This document shows positions 7,584 to 14,537 of a DNA stretch of 25,750 nt, piece after piece. The position numbers and the translations under genes are program-made. The DNA comes from Flavonifractor avicola (GTDB lineage Bacteria; Bacillota; Clostridia; Oscillospirales; Oscillospiraceae), in assembly GCA_019116915.1 (NCBI GenBank), contig DXAS01000117.1, positions 1 to 25,750 on the forward strand, in the 5' to 3' direction. The stretch's first letter is position 1. Each line of letters starts with the position of its first letter. The notes beneath the pieces were generated by a model. The model did not search any database. It was not told the origin of the DNA and saw only the letters and a program-made list of their open reading frames with translations.

Positions 7584-8417
7584 ATGCCCGACAAGATGAT
7601 GCCCGGTCCGGTCCAGGATGCGGCCTGCATCCGGGAGGCCGTATGCATACACACGAAAAAGATCTACGATTCCTGCAAGGATAAGGATTGTATCGAAGAT
7701 CTGCGTTTCTATCCCACCCAGAGTTCCCAGGCGGCCATTGAGCGCGCCGTCAGCATCAAGGCCGGCAAGGCCGAGCTGCTGTATGTGTACATCGATGTGG
7801 AGCCGGTTGGATTCAACCGGGGCTTCTACACCGTTGACGTGCGCTACTTCTACCGGGTCACCGCCGACGCCTTTGTGGGCGCTGCCCGGCCTGTGGAGGT
7901 CAGCGGCCTGTGCGTCTTTGACAAGCGGGTGATCCTGTTCGGCAGCGAAGGCACCGCCAAGATCTTCTCCTCTCAGACCTCGCTGGAGGGTCTGGATGAG
8001 CAGATGCTCCGCCAGAGCAACCTGCCCACCGCCGTGGTGGAGGTGGTGGACCCCATCGTCCTCAACATGAAGCTGGTAGATGTGTGCGAGTGCCACTCCT
8101 GTGACTGCGAGCTGTCCGACGTGCCCCCCTGTATCTGTGGCTGTTTCAACAGCGAGCTGTGCTGCGGCAGCCAGGGCAAGCGGATTTATGTCACCCTGGG
8201 CCAGTTCTCCATCATCCGGCTGGAGCGGGATTCCCAGCTGCTTATGCCGGTGTACGACTACTGTATGCCCGAGAAGGAATGCGCCTGCGGCGGCGGCGAG
8301 GAGGACCCCTGCGAGATCTTCCGCCATGTGAAGTTCCCCGTCAACGAGTTCTTCCCCCCCAGCAGCCCCACCCCCGGCGGCGACTGCCATCCTCAGCTGA
8401 AGGGCTGCTGCTCCTGA
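7584..8417 (+). CDS. Conserved cysteine-rich protein, possible spore-coat or mother-cell protein
   Basis: I do not know a named function. The 277-residue protein has no signal peptide or membrane helix. It starts with a cysteine-containing segment (ACIREAVCIHTKKIYDSCKD), continues with a beta-rich middle (about 45-165) containing FNRGFYTVDVRYFYRVTADA, and then becomes very rich in Cys: CECHSCDCELSD, CICGCFNSELCCG, ECACGGGEEDPC and a terminal CCS. Such richness suggests metal binding or disulphide cross-linking, as in spore surface layers. The sigma-K/E-like promoter at 7510 fits that. The ATG follows AGGAGG with seven bases between. It stands alone between two terminators. Alternatives include a metal-storage or regulatory protein. 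Confidence 0.8.
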   Translation: MPDKMMPGPVQDAACIREAVCIHTKKIYDSCKDKDCIEDLRFYPTQSSQAAIERAVSIKAGKAELLYVYIDVEPVGFNRGFYTVDVRYFYRVTADAFVGAARPVEVSGLCVFDKRVILFGSEGTAKIFSSQTSLEGLDEQMLRQSNLPTAVVEVVDPIVLNMKLVDVCECHSCDCELSDVPPCICGCFNSELCCGSQGKRIYVTLGQFSIIRLERDSQLLMPVYDYCMPEKECACGGGEEDPCEIFRHVKFPVNEFFPPSSPTPGGDCHPQLKGCCS

Positions 8418-8554
8418 CCTTTGCCCCACCCCTCCGTACCAGCCCCGGCCAGCAAGCCGGGTCCGGGATGGTTTTGCCTCCATTGTCTGGATGAACTGGA
8501 GGGAGGAGAGCCATCATGATGGAGGCTTATATTCCGGTATTCTGACGCTGCACA

Positions 8555-8603
8555 AACACCCCCTGACCTGCCCGTTGAACTTGGGCAGGTCAGGGGGTGT
8601 TTT
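8555..8603. terminator. Bidirectional terminator between convergent genes
   Basis: A perfect 19-bp stem (8555-8573 with 8583-8601) and a nine-base loop sit between the plus-strand cysteine-rich gene and the minus-strand gene ending at 8626. T-runs are present on both sides (four on the plus strand, three on the minus). The 135 bases before it hold only a weak GC-rich hairpin near 8445 and a nine-codon ORF at 8516-8545, which I do not count as a gene. Confidence 0.88.
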
Positions 8604-8625
8604 ATTGATTGGGCTTTTGTGGATA

Positions 8626-8820
8626 TCAGCGATCCTCCCGGTTCTCCTGCTCTGGTGGAAGGGGATGCCACGCCGGCGGCTCCTTTTTCCGGTGAAACAG
8701 CCGCCTGATCCGCTCCAGAATGGCTTCCACAAAGTGAAACCACAGATTTCCCAAAATAACGATAACCAAAAGCACCAATACAACGGCGCCAATCTCCATC
8801 AGGGGCATGGGACGCCTCAC
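8626..8820 (-). CDS. Small single-pass membrane protein (64 aa)
   Basis: This small protein is not recognised. It starts with GTG (8818-8820) inside the stop of the upstream gene (GTGA overlap), which suggests translational coupling; an internal ATG four codons later is also possible. The sequence has one strong membrane helix (about 9-28, with GAVVLVLLVIVILG), then a basic amphipathic stretch EAILERIRRLFHRKKE and a short Pro-rich, charged tail. The predicted form is a membrane anchor with a positively charged cytoplasmic side. The coupling implies it works with the 161-residue protein upstream. It ends just before the shared bidirectional terminator. Confidence 0.65.
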   Translation of the reverse strand: MRRPMPLMEIGAVVLVLLVIVILGNLWFHFVEAILERIRRLFHRKKEPPAWHPLPPEQENREDR

Positions 8821-9302
8821 TTGGTGGCAAAGCGGTTGAGGAAGAAGTCGGTAAAGGCCTTCAGTTCCTCCTCCTGGGACACATAGACGTACAGGCTTTC
8901 ATCCTCCAGCCAGTCGTAGGCGTTGATCCCGATGTAGCTTCTCTTGTCCGGATAGATGATAAAGGCGTCGGTGGGATACTTGTTCCGGTAGGCCTTCAGG
9001 ATCTCAGCGCGGCGGTAATAGGTGGGGTCCCCGCAGCCGGACAGATCAGGTACGGTAGGCACCACTACGATGGTCTGACTAGCCTCGTTCCAGCCCACGA
9101 TCAGGTTTCCGATTTTGGTCTTGCTGCCGTGGACAAAGCCGTAATTGAACCGGCTCACATCCTCGGTATAGCCGAAAATCAATCTGTACTCGTCTCCGTT
9201 TTCCACCACCTGATTAAACAGTGCCCGCATCTTTTTTGCGTTGGCGTTGCTCTTCTCCATATCTACCTCGGGTCCCTTGAACAATTTGCTGAACAATCCC
9301 AT
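8817..9302 (-). CDS. Hypothetical cytoplasmic protein (161 aa)
   Basis: I do not recognise the family. The protein begins MGLFSKLFKGPEVDMEKSNA, whose first ten residues are amphipathic and could touch the membrane, and continues as an alpha/beta domain with strands such as IGNLIVGWNE and TIVVVPTVPDL and a C-terminal YVYVSQEEELKAFTDFFLNR. The start at 9302 is chosen over an upstream in-frame ATG (9320) because AGGAGG lies just before it. Its stop overlaps the start of the small membrane protein downstream, giving a two-gene unit. The 148-base gap to the TetR gene is very AT-rich, so promoter boxes cannot be picked out with confidence. Confidence 0.75.
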   Translation of the reverse strand: MGLFSKLFKGPEVDMEKSNANAKKMRALFNQVVENGDEYRLIFGYTEDVSRFNYGFVHGSKTKIGNLIVGWNEASQTIVVVPTVPDLSGCGDPTYYRRAEILKAYRNKYPTDAFIIYPDKRSYIGINAYDWLEDESLYVYVSQEEELKAFTDFFLNRFATK

Positions 9303-9395
9303 AGCTGTTTCCTCCTGCACATTTTATTTTGGGACGGCTCCGCCGTCAGCCAGGCAAAATAAAGATATTTTTATATTTTTATATTTATTTACGTT

Positions 9396-9445
9396 ATAAA
9401 ACAGTCCGCCTGAACAGAAGGCCAAATGGTTCCGCTCAGACGGAC
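9396..9445 (-). terminator. Probable terminator of the TetR gene
   Basis: Read on the reverse strand, GTCCGTCTG (9445-9437) can pair with CAGGCGGAC (9412-9404) with one G-U pair and a 24-base loop, followed by TGTTTTAT. The long loop makes this a moderate prediction, and an alternative pairing CAGACGG/CCGTCTG (9437-9443 with 9458-9464) overlaps the stop codon. Confidence 0.4.
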
Positions 9446-9450
9446 AGGTG

Positions 9451-10080
9451 TTACACACCGTCTGCCGGCGCTTCGTGCTTGAATTGCTCCAGGCAGTCCA
9501 CAATGGCATTGATCTGAAACGCAATGGTCTGCTGGGCCGCTTCCGGGGCAAAGAGGGGCAGCGTTTCCGGTATGGCCCGGCAAATGATCATGGCAGACAG
9601 ACTCAGGTTGGTAAAAAGCCCGATTCTGGCCGGGTCTGCTTTGACCCCGAAACACTCCAACAGGCTGCCGAACAGCGCCCTCTGCTTGTCCCGAAAGGTC
9701 CGATAGCTTTCTTCCGACAGTCTCCGGAAAATCAGCCGCTGCTCCTCCACAGACAACACCGCGATGCCGTTTTTTTCACCATAGCAGCAGGTGTATAAGA
9801 ACTGCCGGACACCCTCCCGCCAGCTCAGCCCAGGATCGTCCATCAGACTTTGGGCATAGGCAATGAGCTTGGGCTGCTGGAGATAGAGCATCTCCACAAT
9901 CAGATCCTCCTTGGTGGGGAAAAAGGAATAGAAAAAGGTCCTGGAAATCCCCACCGCCGTATAGATCTGCTCCACTGTGGTGTGCTGGATTCCCTGCCTC
10001 GTCATCAGCTCCAGCCCCGTGGTGACCAGCGCCTGACGAATCTGCTTTCGTTCCTCCTCAGAGTAGGCGACTTTCGGCAT
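9451..10080 (-). CDS. TetR/AcrR-family transcriptional regulator
   Basis: This is a DNA-binding repressor-type protein of 209 residues. The N-terminal three-helix domain has the family helix-turn-helix (about 34-55): TTVEQIYTAVGISRTFFYSF followed by FPTKEDLI. The C-terminal ligand and dimerisation part is all helical and family-variable, so the signal it senses is unknown. The start at 10080 (MPKVAYSEEE) is chosen because GGAGG lies six bases before it; an upstream in-frame ATG would run through the operator. A perfect palindrome (10093-10114) between promoter and start strongly suggests it represses itself. Its regulon may include the adjacent small genes (minus strand, downstream) or the purine permease just upstream, but this is not shown. 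Confidence 0.92.
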   Translation of the reverse strand: MPKVAYSEEERKQIRQALVTTGLELMTRQGIQHTTVEQIYTAVGISRTFFYSFFPTKEDLIVEMLYLQQPKLIAYAQSLMDDPGLSWREGVRQFLYTCCYGEKNGIAVLSVEEQRLIFRRLSEESYRTFRDKQRALFGSLLECFGVKADPARIGLFTNLSLSAMIICRAIPETLPLFAPEAAQQTIAFQINAIVDCLEQFKHEAPADGV

Positions 10081-10092
10081 TCCGCACCTCCC

Positions 10093-10114
10093 AGATAAAA
10101 ACAACTTTTTATCT
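10093..10114. promoter_or_regulatory. Likely TetR-family operator
   Basis: AGATAAAAA and TTTTTATCT form a perfect 9-bp inverted repeat with a four-base centre, 22 bases in all. It lies between the -10 box of the regulator gene and its ribosome site, where bound protein would block transcription. Further ATCTTTATCTTTA repeats extend it towards the -10 box. Confidence 0.7.
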
Positions 10115-10122
10115 TTATCTTT

Positions 10123-10151
10123 ATTTTATCATATCCCAACTGGATGTACAA
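10123..10151 (-). promoter_or_regulatory. Promoter of the TetR gene
   Basis: On the reverse strand TTGTAC (10146-10151) and TAAAAT (10123-10128) are 17 bases apart, directly followed by the operator palindrome. No convincing terminator of the upstream permease gene is seen before it, only a T-run. Confidence 0.6.
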
Positions 10152-10176
10152 GAAAAAACGAATCCACCGCCCCGGC

Positions 10177-11535
10177 TTACAAATTTGCCAGCACATATTT
10201 CAGCGCAAAGATCACTGCGATACCGTAGGTAAAGGCGGAAACCTCTCTTCCCTTTCCACGCAGCAGCTTGATGAGGCAATAGCTGATCAGGCCAAAGGCA
10301 ATCCCGTCAGAAATGGAATAGGCAAAGGGTATGACCGCGATGGTGAGAAAGGCCGGAACAGCGCATTCCAGATCGGCCCATGGAATAGATGCAGCGCTGC
10401 GCATGGTAAGCACGCCTACGATGATCAGGGCAGGGGCCGTGGCTGCCGCAGGGATGATCCCAGCCACCGGCGCCAGAAACACCGAGCATAGGAACAGGAC
10501 TCCTACCACTATGGAGCTCAGACCGGTGCGTGCGCCTTCCGCAATGCCTGCCGCCGACTCGGCAAAGGTGGTGACTGTGGAGGTACCCACACAGGCCCCG
10601 CAGCAGGTAGCCAGAGCGTCGGCAACCAGAGCCCGCTCGCTCCGCTTTTCCGTTCCTTCCTTCAGCCCTACATTGGCAGACAGGCCCACCAGCGCCCCCA
10701 GGGTATCAAAGCAGTCCACAATCGCGAAGCTGATGACCGCCGTCAGCAGCGGCAGAAGCCCTTTCTCCAGCACACCCCCCAGATCCATCTGGAACAGGAC
10801 CGGCGCCAAAGTAATGTGTTCCATGGTCACTGTCTCGGGAATCTGGGTCACGCCCAACGGCAGGCCGACCAGAGTGGTGATTACAATCCCCAGCACCACC
10901 GCGCCCTTGACCCGGAAGGCCATCAGCACAGCGGTAAGCAGCAGCCCTGCCAGCGCCAGCAGCCCCTGTACATTCCACACCCGCTGTCCGTCTACCAGGG
11001 TGGACAGCTGCAGTGCGGGCACCGTGCCACTGAGGGTGATCACCTTTACATTGAGCAGTCCGATCAGCGCGATAAACAATCCGATTCCAGCCGAAATGGC
11101 GTGCTTTATAAAGTCAGGGATGGCACGAATCAGCTTTCCCCGCAGCGGCGAAAGGGTAAAGGCCAGAAAGAGCAAGCCGCTGAGCAGTACAATGGCCAGT
11201 CCCTCCTGCCAGGTATAGCCCATTCCCAGACATACCGTATAGGTAAAAAAGGCGTTCAGGCCCATCCCCGGCGCCTGCGCAAAGGGCAGATTGGCCAGCA
11301 GTCCGGTCAGAAAGCAGCCGATGGCCGCCGATACACAGGTGGCCACCAGCACCGGTCCCCAGAGGGACTCCGGCATGGCCGGGAAAAAGGGCTGGGCCTG
11401 AGTGCCCACGTTGGCACACAGCGTATTGGGATTGACAAAAATGATGTAGGCCATGGCAAAAAAGGTGGTAATACCTCCGACGATCTCGCGCCGCACCGTA
11501 CTGCCCCGGGCCGTAATCTGAAACCTTCTGTCCAT
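10177..11535 (-). CDS. NCS2-family purine (hypoxanthine/guanine-type) permease
   Basis: This is a membrane importer for nucleobases, of the AzgA/PbuG branch of NCS2. The 452-residue protein has about 12 to 14 predicted segments. Recognisable stretches are the N-terminal REIVGGITTFFAMAYIIFVN, the APGMGLNAFFTYTVC motif, ISAGIGLFIALIGL, the region DCFDTLGALVGLSANVGL, and STVTTFAESAAGIAEGARTG with the NCS2 substrate/proton-site region. These indicate a purine base as substrate; hypoxanthine/guanine versus adenine is not certain. The start at 11535 (MDRRFQIT) is used because GGGGAGGA precedes it; a longer in-frame reading from 11604 would begin at the transcription start itself. I looked for a purine riboswitch in the leader and did not find one. 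Confidence 0.93.
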   Translation of the reverse strand: MDRRFQITARGSTVRREIVGGITTFFAMAYIIFVNPNTLCANVGTQAQPFFPAMPESLWGPVLVATCVSAAIGCFLTGLLANLPFAQAPGMGLNAFFTYTVCLGMGYTWQEGLAIVLLSGLLFLAFTLSPLRGKLIRAIPDFIKHAISAGIGLFIALIGLLNVKVITLSGTVPALQLSTLVDGQRVWNVQGLLALAGLLLTAVLMAFRVKGAVVLGIVITTLVGLPLGVTQIPETVTMEHITLAPVLFQMDLGGVLEKGLLPLLTAVISFAIVDCFDTLGALVGLSANVGLKEGTEKRSERALVADALATCCGACVGTSTVTTFAESAAGIAEGARTGLSSIVVGVLFLCSVFLAPVAGIIPAAATAPALIIVGVLTMRSAASIPWADLECAVPAFLTIAVIPFAYSISDGIAFGLISYCLIKLLRGKGREVSAFTYGIAVIFALKYVLANL

Positions 11536-11570
11536 TTGTTCCTCCCCTTCATCACACAATGCTCCGCAGG

Positions 11571-11597
11571 AAAGGCAGGCCCTCTCCGTCTGCCTTT
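11571..11597 (-). other. Hairpin in the leader of the purine permease gene
   Basis: AAAGGCAG and CTGCCTTT form a perfect 8-bp inverted repeat with an 11-base loop, within the predicted 70-base leader. There is no U-run right after the stem, so it is not a terminator. It may stabilise the mRNA or act in regulation; the role is unknown. Confidence 0.45.
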
Positions 11598-11612
11598 TCC
11601 ACACACCTTCTT

Positions 11613-11641
11613 ATCATACACCAGCCGTTCCTCTGCTACAA
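11613..11641 (-). promoter_or_regulatory. Promoter of the purine permease gene
   Basis: On the reverse strand TTGTAG (11636-11641) and TATGAT (11613-11618) are 17 bases apart. The 341-base gap 11536-11876 contains this promoter, the leader hairpin and the divergent promoter of the VWA operon; 11642-11745 shows nothing further that I can name. Confidence 0.6.
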
Positions 11642-11745
11642 CCCTGAATGCTCCGCCCATACTCCGGCCAGAAGCTAGCCAACCACTGTCGCCGATGCTG
11701 TCTGCCATTTTGCTTAAATTTTGTATGCGCGATTTACCTAGTTCC

Positions 11746-11775
11746 TTGACACATCATGATTCCAAGAGATATAAT
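11746..11775 (+). promoter_or_regulatory. Consensus promoter of the VWA/tubulin-like operon
   Basis: A perfect TTGACA (11746-11751) and a perfect TATAAT (11770-11775) are 18 bases apart. The predicted transcript starts near 11782, with a leader of about 95 bases. A promoter this close to consensus suggests housekeeping-type sigma-A expression, unless a repressor acts on the repeats just downstream. Confidence 0.85.
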
Positions 11776-11782
11776 TATTGTC

Positions 11783-11811
11783 GAATTTTGGGTTTTCATG
11801 CGGAATTTTGG
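11783..11811 (+). repeat. Two GAATTTTGG direct repeats at the operon start
   Basis: The 9-mer GAATTTTGG occurs at 11783-11791 and 11803-11811, exactly 20 bases apart (about two helical turns), right after the predicted transcription start. An overlapping inverted repeat GGGTTTT/AAAACCC (11790-11796, 11822-11828) can form a leader stem. This may be a regulator site or an RNA element. Confidence 0.45.
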
Positions 11812-11876
11812 AGATAAATGCAAAACCCTTTGCTATGTGTGTGATATAGGGCTGAACATAAGAGGAGGACACGTCC

Positions 11877-14465
11877 ATGGGGAAAACTGCGCGCTTTTAT
11901 CCCAAAGCCTGGGTCCAACGAATCTTATCCGGGCTGCTGGCAATGATTCTGCTGCTTTCTGCCGCAGTGGGAACGGCAGGAGCGTCCGGCTCGGCCAAAA
12001 ACTCCGTCTCCCGCGCCATCGCCATTGTATTTGACAACTCCGGCTCCATGTACATGAGCGGAAACAAGGCCTGGTGCCGGGCAACCTATGCCATTGAAGT
12101 TTTTGCCTCCATGATGAATCAGGGGGATGTGCTTCAGGTGTTCCCCATGTATGAGGTCACCGCCAACGGGAAGAGCTATACCAGCCAGTCCCCGGTAACT
12201 GTATCCGGCGGCAGCGATATCTCTGCCATCCGGGATATGTACACCCCCCACGCGGGAGATACCCCTATCGAGACCATCGGAGACGCCTATCAGGCACTGC
12301 AGCGCAGCACCGCCGATGAAAAGTGGCTCATTGTGCTCACCGACGGCGCGGAGTTCTATGAAAATGGCGCCGGTCTGGGGTCCGCCACCTCTGCCCGCCT
12401 GTCCGAAGTGCTCACCGAGTACAATAAATCGGCCAATGTGCTCTATCTGGGAATTGACTCCGTTGCAGTCATGCCCACAGTGACCAGCAACGGTCAGTAT
12501 CAGTATTACGCGGACAAGGCCGCCAACAGTGCCGACGTACTGAGCAAGCTGACCAATATGTGCAACATGATCTTTGGCCGGGACAAGCTGACCGCCTCCG
12601 GCAATCAGATCAGCTTTGATGTATCCATGAACAAGCTCATTCTGTTCGTTCAGGGCAGCAACATCAGCGGCGTGACTTTAAAGGATGCCTCCGGGGTATC
12701 GGTAGGCAACCCCAGCCTGGAATACAGTCCCCGCTACAGCGAGAAGGGCGCCGGCAGCGGTATCGGCTCCGGCTCCTTCGGCATTGACAAAAGCCTGAGC
12801 GGTTATATCGCCATCTATGATACGCCTTTGGAGGCCGGAACCTATTCTTTGAGCTACTCCGGCGACGTAAGCAACGTCAGCGTATACTACGAGCCCGATG
12901 TGGATCTGGTGGCCCAGCTCACCGATGAGAGCGGCGCGGTCATCACCTCTTCCTCCGAGCTTTACCCCGGCACGTACTACATCAACTACGGGCTGGTGGA
13001 CAAAACCGGCAATATGACCACCTCTGCCCTTCTGGGTACCACCAACTACGAGGTAACCTACACCATCAACGGTAAGGAGCAGACCGTCACCAGCGACAAG
13101 AGCGGCCAGGTGGCTCTGGAACTGAAAGAGGGGGACGTGCTGGACGGAAAGATCCACGTCTCGTACCTCAGCGGCTACTCCATTACCAAGGACAGCAGTC
13201 AGCTGGGCTGGCCCTCCGGCGGCTTCCAGGTCACCCCCCGCCCCGCCGGTTCTCTGGAACTCAAGGTGTCCGGCAGACAGGACAGCTACGCGCTCTCCAC
13301 TCTGGAGGATACCCCCTGTCAGGTTCAGGTCTACTATGAAGGAGCCCAGCTTACCGGGGCTGCTCTGGAGCAGGTGAAATTCAACGCCGCGCTGGAAGGC
13401 GGCAACGCCGGGTACGAGCTGATCCGGGATGGCGACAACTGCGCCCTCTATCTGCGCTATGCCGGTTCGGCGGAGGCCACCAACTGCGGTGATTACCACA
13501 TGACGTTGTCCGCCAGTTATACCGATGAATTCGGCGTCACGGCCCAGAGCAATGAGGCCGCCTGGGACTTTACCCTGGAAGATGACAGCTATCAGCTGGC
13601 CATGGAATTTGAAGGTCCCGGCTATTTTGTCATCGCCGACCTGGAGAACAGCGATCCCATTCTGGTGAAACTGTCCCTCAGCGGGCAGCCCATGACAGAT
13701 GAGCAGCTGGCCGCCACCACCCTCCTCGTGGAGGCAGACGGGCTGACCGTAGCCCAGGAACCCCTGCCGGGAGAGTCGGCCTATGCCCTGCACATCGCAG
13801 GAGATGAACACGCCGTCTCCGGCAAGTACGGTCTCCGGGTCCGCGCCGTCACCAACGACCAGATCGGCAGGGAAATCTCGGCAGAGGGCACCAAGCAGGT
13901 GGAGCTGAGCACTTATCCCCTGTGGCTTCGCTACCTGATCATCGCCCTGATCATTCTGCTGATCATCGCCCTGATCCTCTTCTACCTCAGCCGCAAGATC
14001 CTGCCCAAGAAAATCACCGTCAACAGCGCCCAAACCGTATTCACCGTAGACGGCGAAATGGTTCAGGGCGCAGCCAAATGCAACTACTCCGGCGGCGGAA
14101 AAAAGCGGGGTTCCATCCAGGTTTCCACCCCGGCCTACTCCGGCTCACCGCTGGTAAAGGGCGGCTTTGCCCTTCAGCTTCAGGCCGTCACCCCCCGGCG
14201 GGTCAAATCCAACCGCCGCCGGGCGCTGGTCACGACTATCTCCCCTTCCAATACCGCCGCCCTTACCTCCCTTTCCATCGGCACCCATACTCTGGTCAAG
14301 TCGGAGGAGGGCAACGAGATCATCTGGGTGCTGGACGGCAAGCAGATCCCCAGCCCGTCGGCTGCCACAAACTTCGAGATCGGCGGCAAACCTACCTGCA
14401 CCTTCATCGGTGAGACCATCACCGGCGAATCCTTTACCCTGTCGGTCCAGCTCCAGTTCAAATGA
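11877..14465 (+). CDS. Secreted, membrane-anchored VWA-domain protein
   Basis: The 862-residue protein has a signal peptide (about 1-37), a von Willebrand factor A domain (about 45-235), a long beta-rich region resembling repeated Ig-like modules (about 240-675), one membrane helix (about 687-704) and a basic, beta-rich cytoplasmic tail (about 710-862). The metal-dependent adhesion site is intact: DNSGS (D53, S55, S57), T129 in GDTP and D156 in LTDG, so it should bind a divalent metal and a partner protein. The topology places VWA outside and about 150 residues inside, where they could contact the tubulin-like protein encoded next. The ATG follows AGAGGAGG. Function is an inference from domains and context: surface sensing or adhesion tied to a cytoplasmic machine. 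Confidence 0.9.
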   Translation: MGKTARFYPKAWVQRILSGLLAMILLLSAAVGTAGASGSAKNSVSRAIAIVFDNSGSMYMSGNKAWCRATYAIEVFASMMNQGDVLQVFPMYEVTANGKSYTSQSPVTVSGGSDISAIRDMYTPHAGDTPIETIGDAYQALQRSTADEKWLIVLTDGAEFYENGAGLGSATSARLSEVLTEYNKSANVLYLGIDSVAVMPTVTSNGQYQYYADKAANSADVLSKLTNMCNMIFGRDKLTASGNQISFDVSMNKLILFVQGSNISGVTLKDASGVSVGNPSLEYSPRYSEKGAGSGIGSGSFGIDKSLSGYIAIYDTPLEAGTYSLSYSGDVSNVSVYYEPDVDLVAQLTDESGAVITSSSELYPGTYYINYGLVDKTGNMTTSALLGTTNYEVTYTINGKEQTVTSDKSGQVALELKEGDVLDGKIHVSYLSGYSITKDSSQLGWPSGGFQVTPRPAGSLELKVSGRQDSYALSTLEDTPCQVQVYYEGAQLTGAALEQVKFNAALEGGNAGYELIRDGDNCALYLRYAGSAEATNCGDYHMTLSASYTDEFGVTAQSNEAAWDFTLEDDSYQLAMEFEGPGYFVIADLENSDPILVKLSLSGQPMTDEQLAATTLLVEADGLTVAQEPLPGESAYALHIAGDEHAVSGKYGLRVRAVTNDQIGREISAEGTKQVELSTYPLWLRYLIIALIILLIIALILFYLSRKILPKKITVNSAQTVFTVDGEMVQGAAKCNYSGGGKKRGSIQVSTPAYSGSPLVKGGFALQLQAVTPRRVKSNRRRALVTTISPSNTAALTSLSIGTHTLVKSEEGNEIIWVLDGKQIPSPSAATNFEIGGKPTCTFIGETITGESFTLSVQLQFK

Positions 14466-14537
14466 GCACCCATCTCATCGTAAAACATCCATTCCAGCAG
14501 TGAGGAGTATGATACCAGATCATCAGGAGGGAATGAC

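Noticed and set aside
8516..8545. Nine-codon ORF (MMEAYIPVF) with a GGAGG-like site before the bidirectional terminator
   Set aside because: Too short to judge, with no promoter of its own and no regulated gene after it; likely chance.
9345..9395. Promoter for the 161-aa gene in the AT-rich stretch
   Set aside because: Many overlapping TATA-like hexamers are present but none has a -35 box at 16-18 bases, so no single promoter can be supported.
11536..11606. Possible purine riboswitch before the NCS2 permease
   Set aside because: The predicted leader of about 70 bases lacks the conserved junction and loop sequences of the purine aptamer; only a simple 8-bp hairpin is present.
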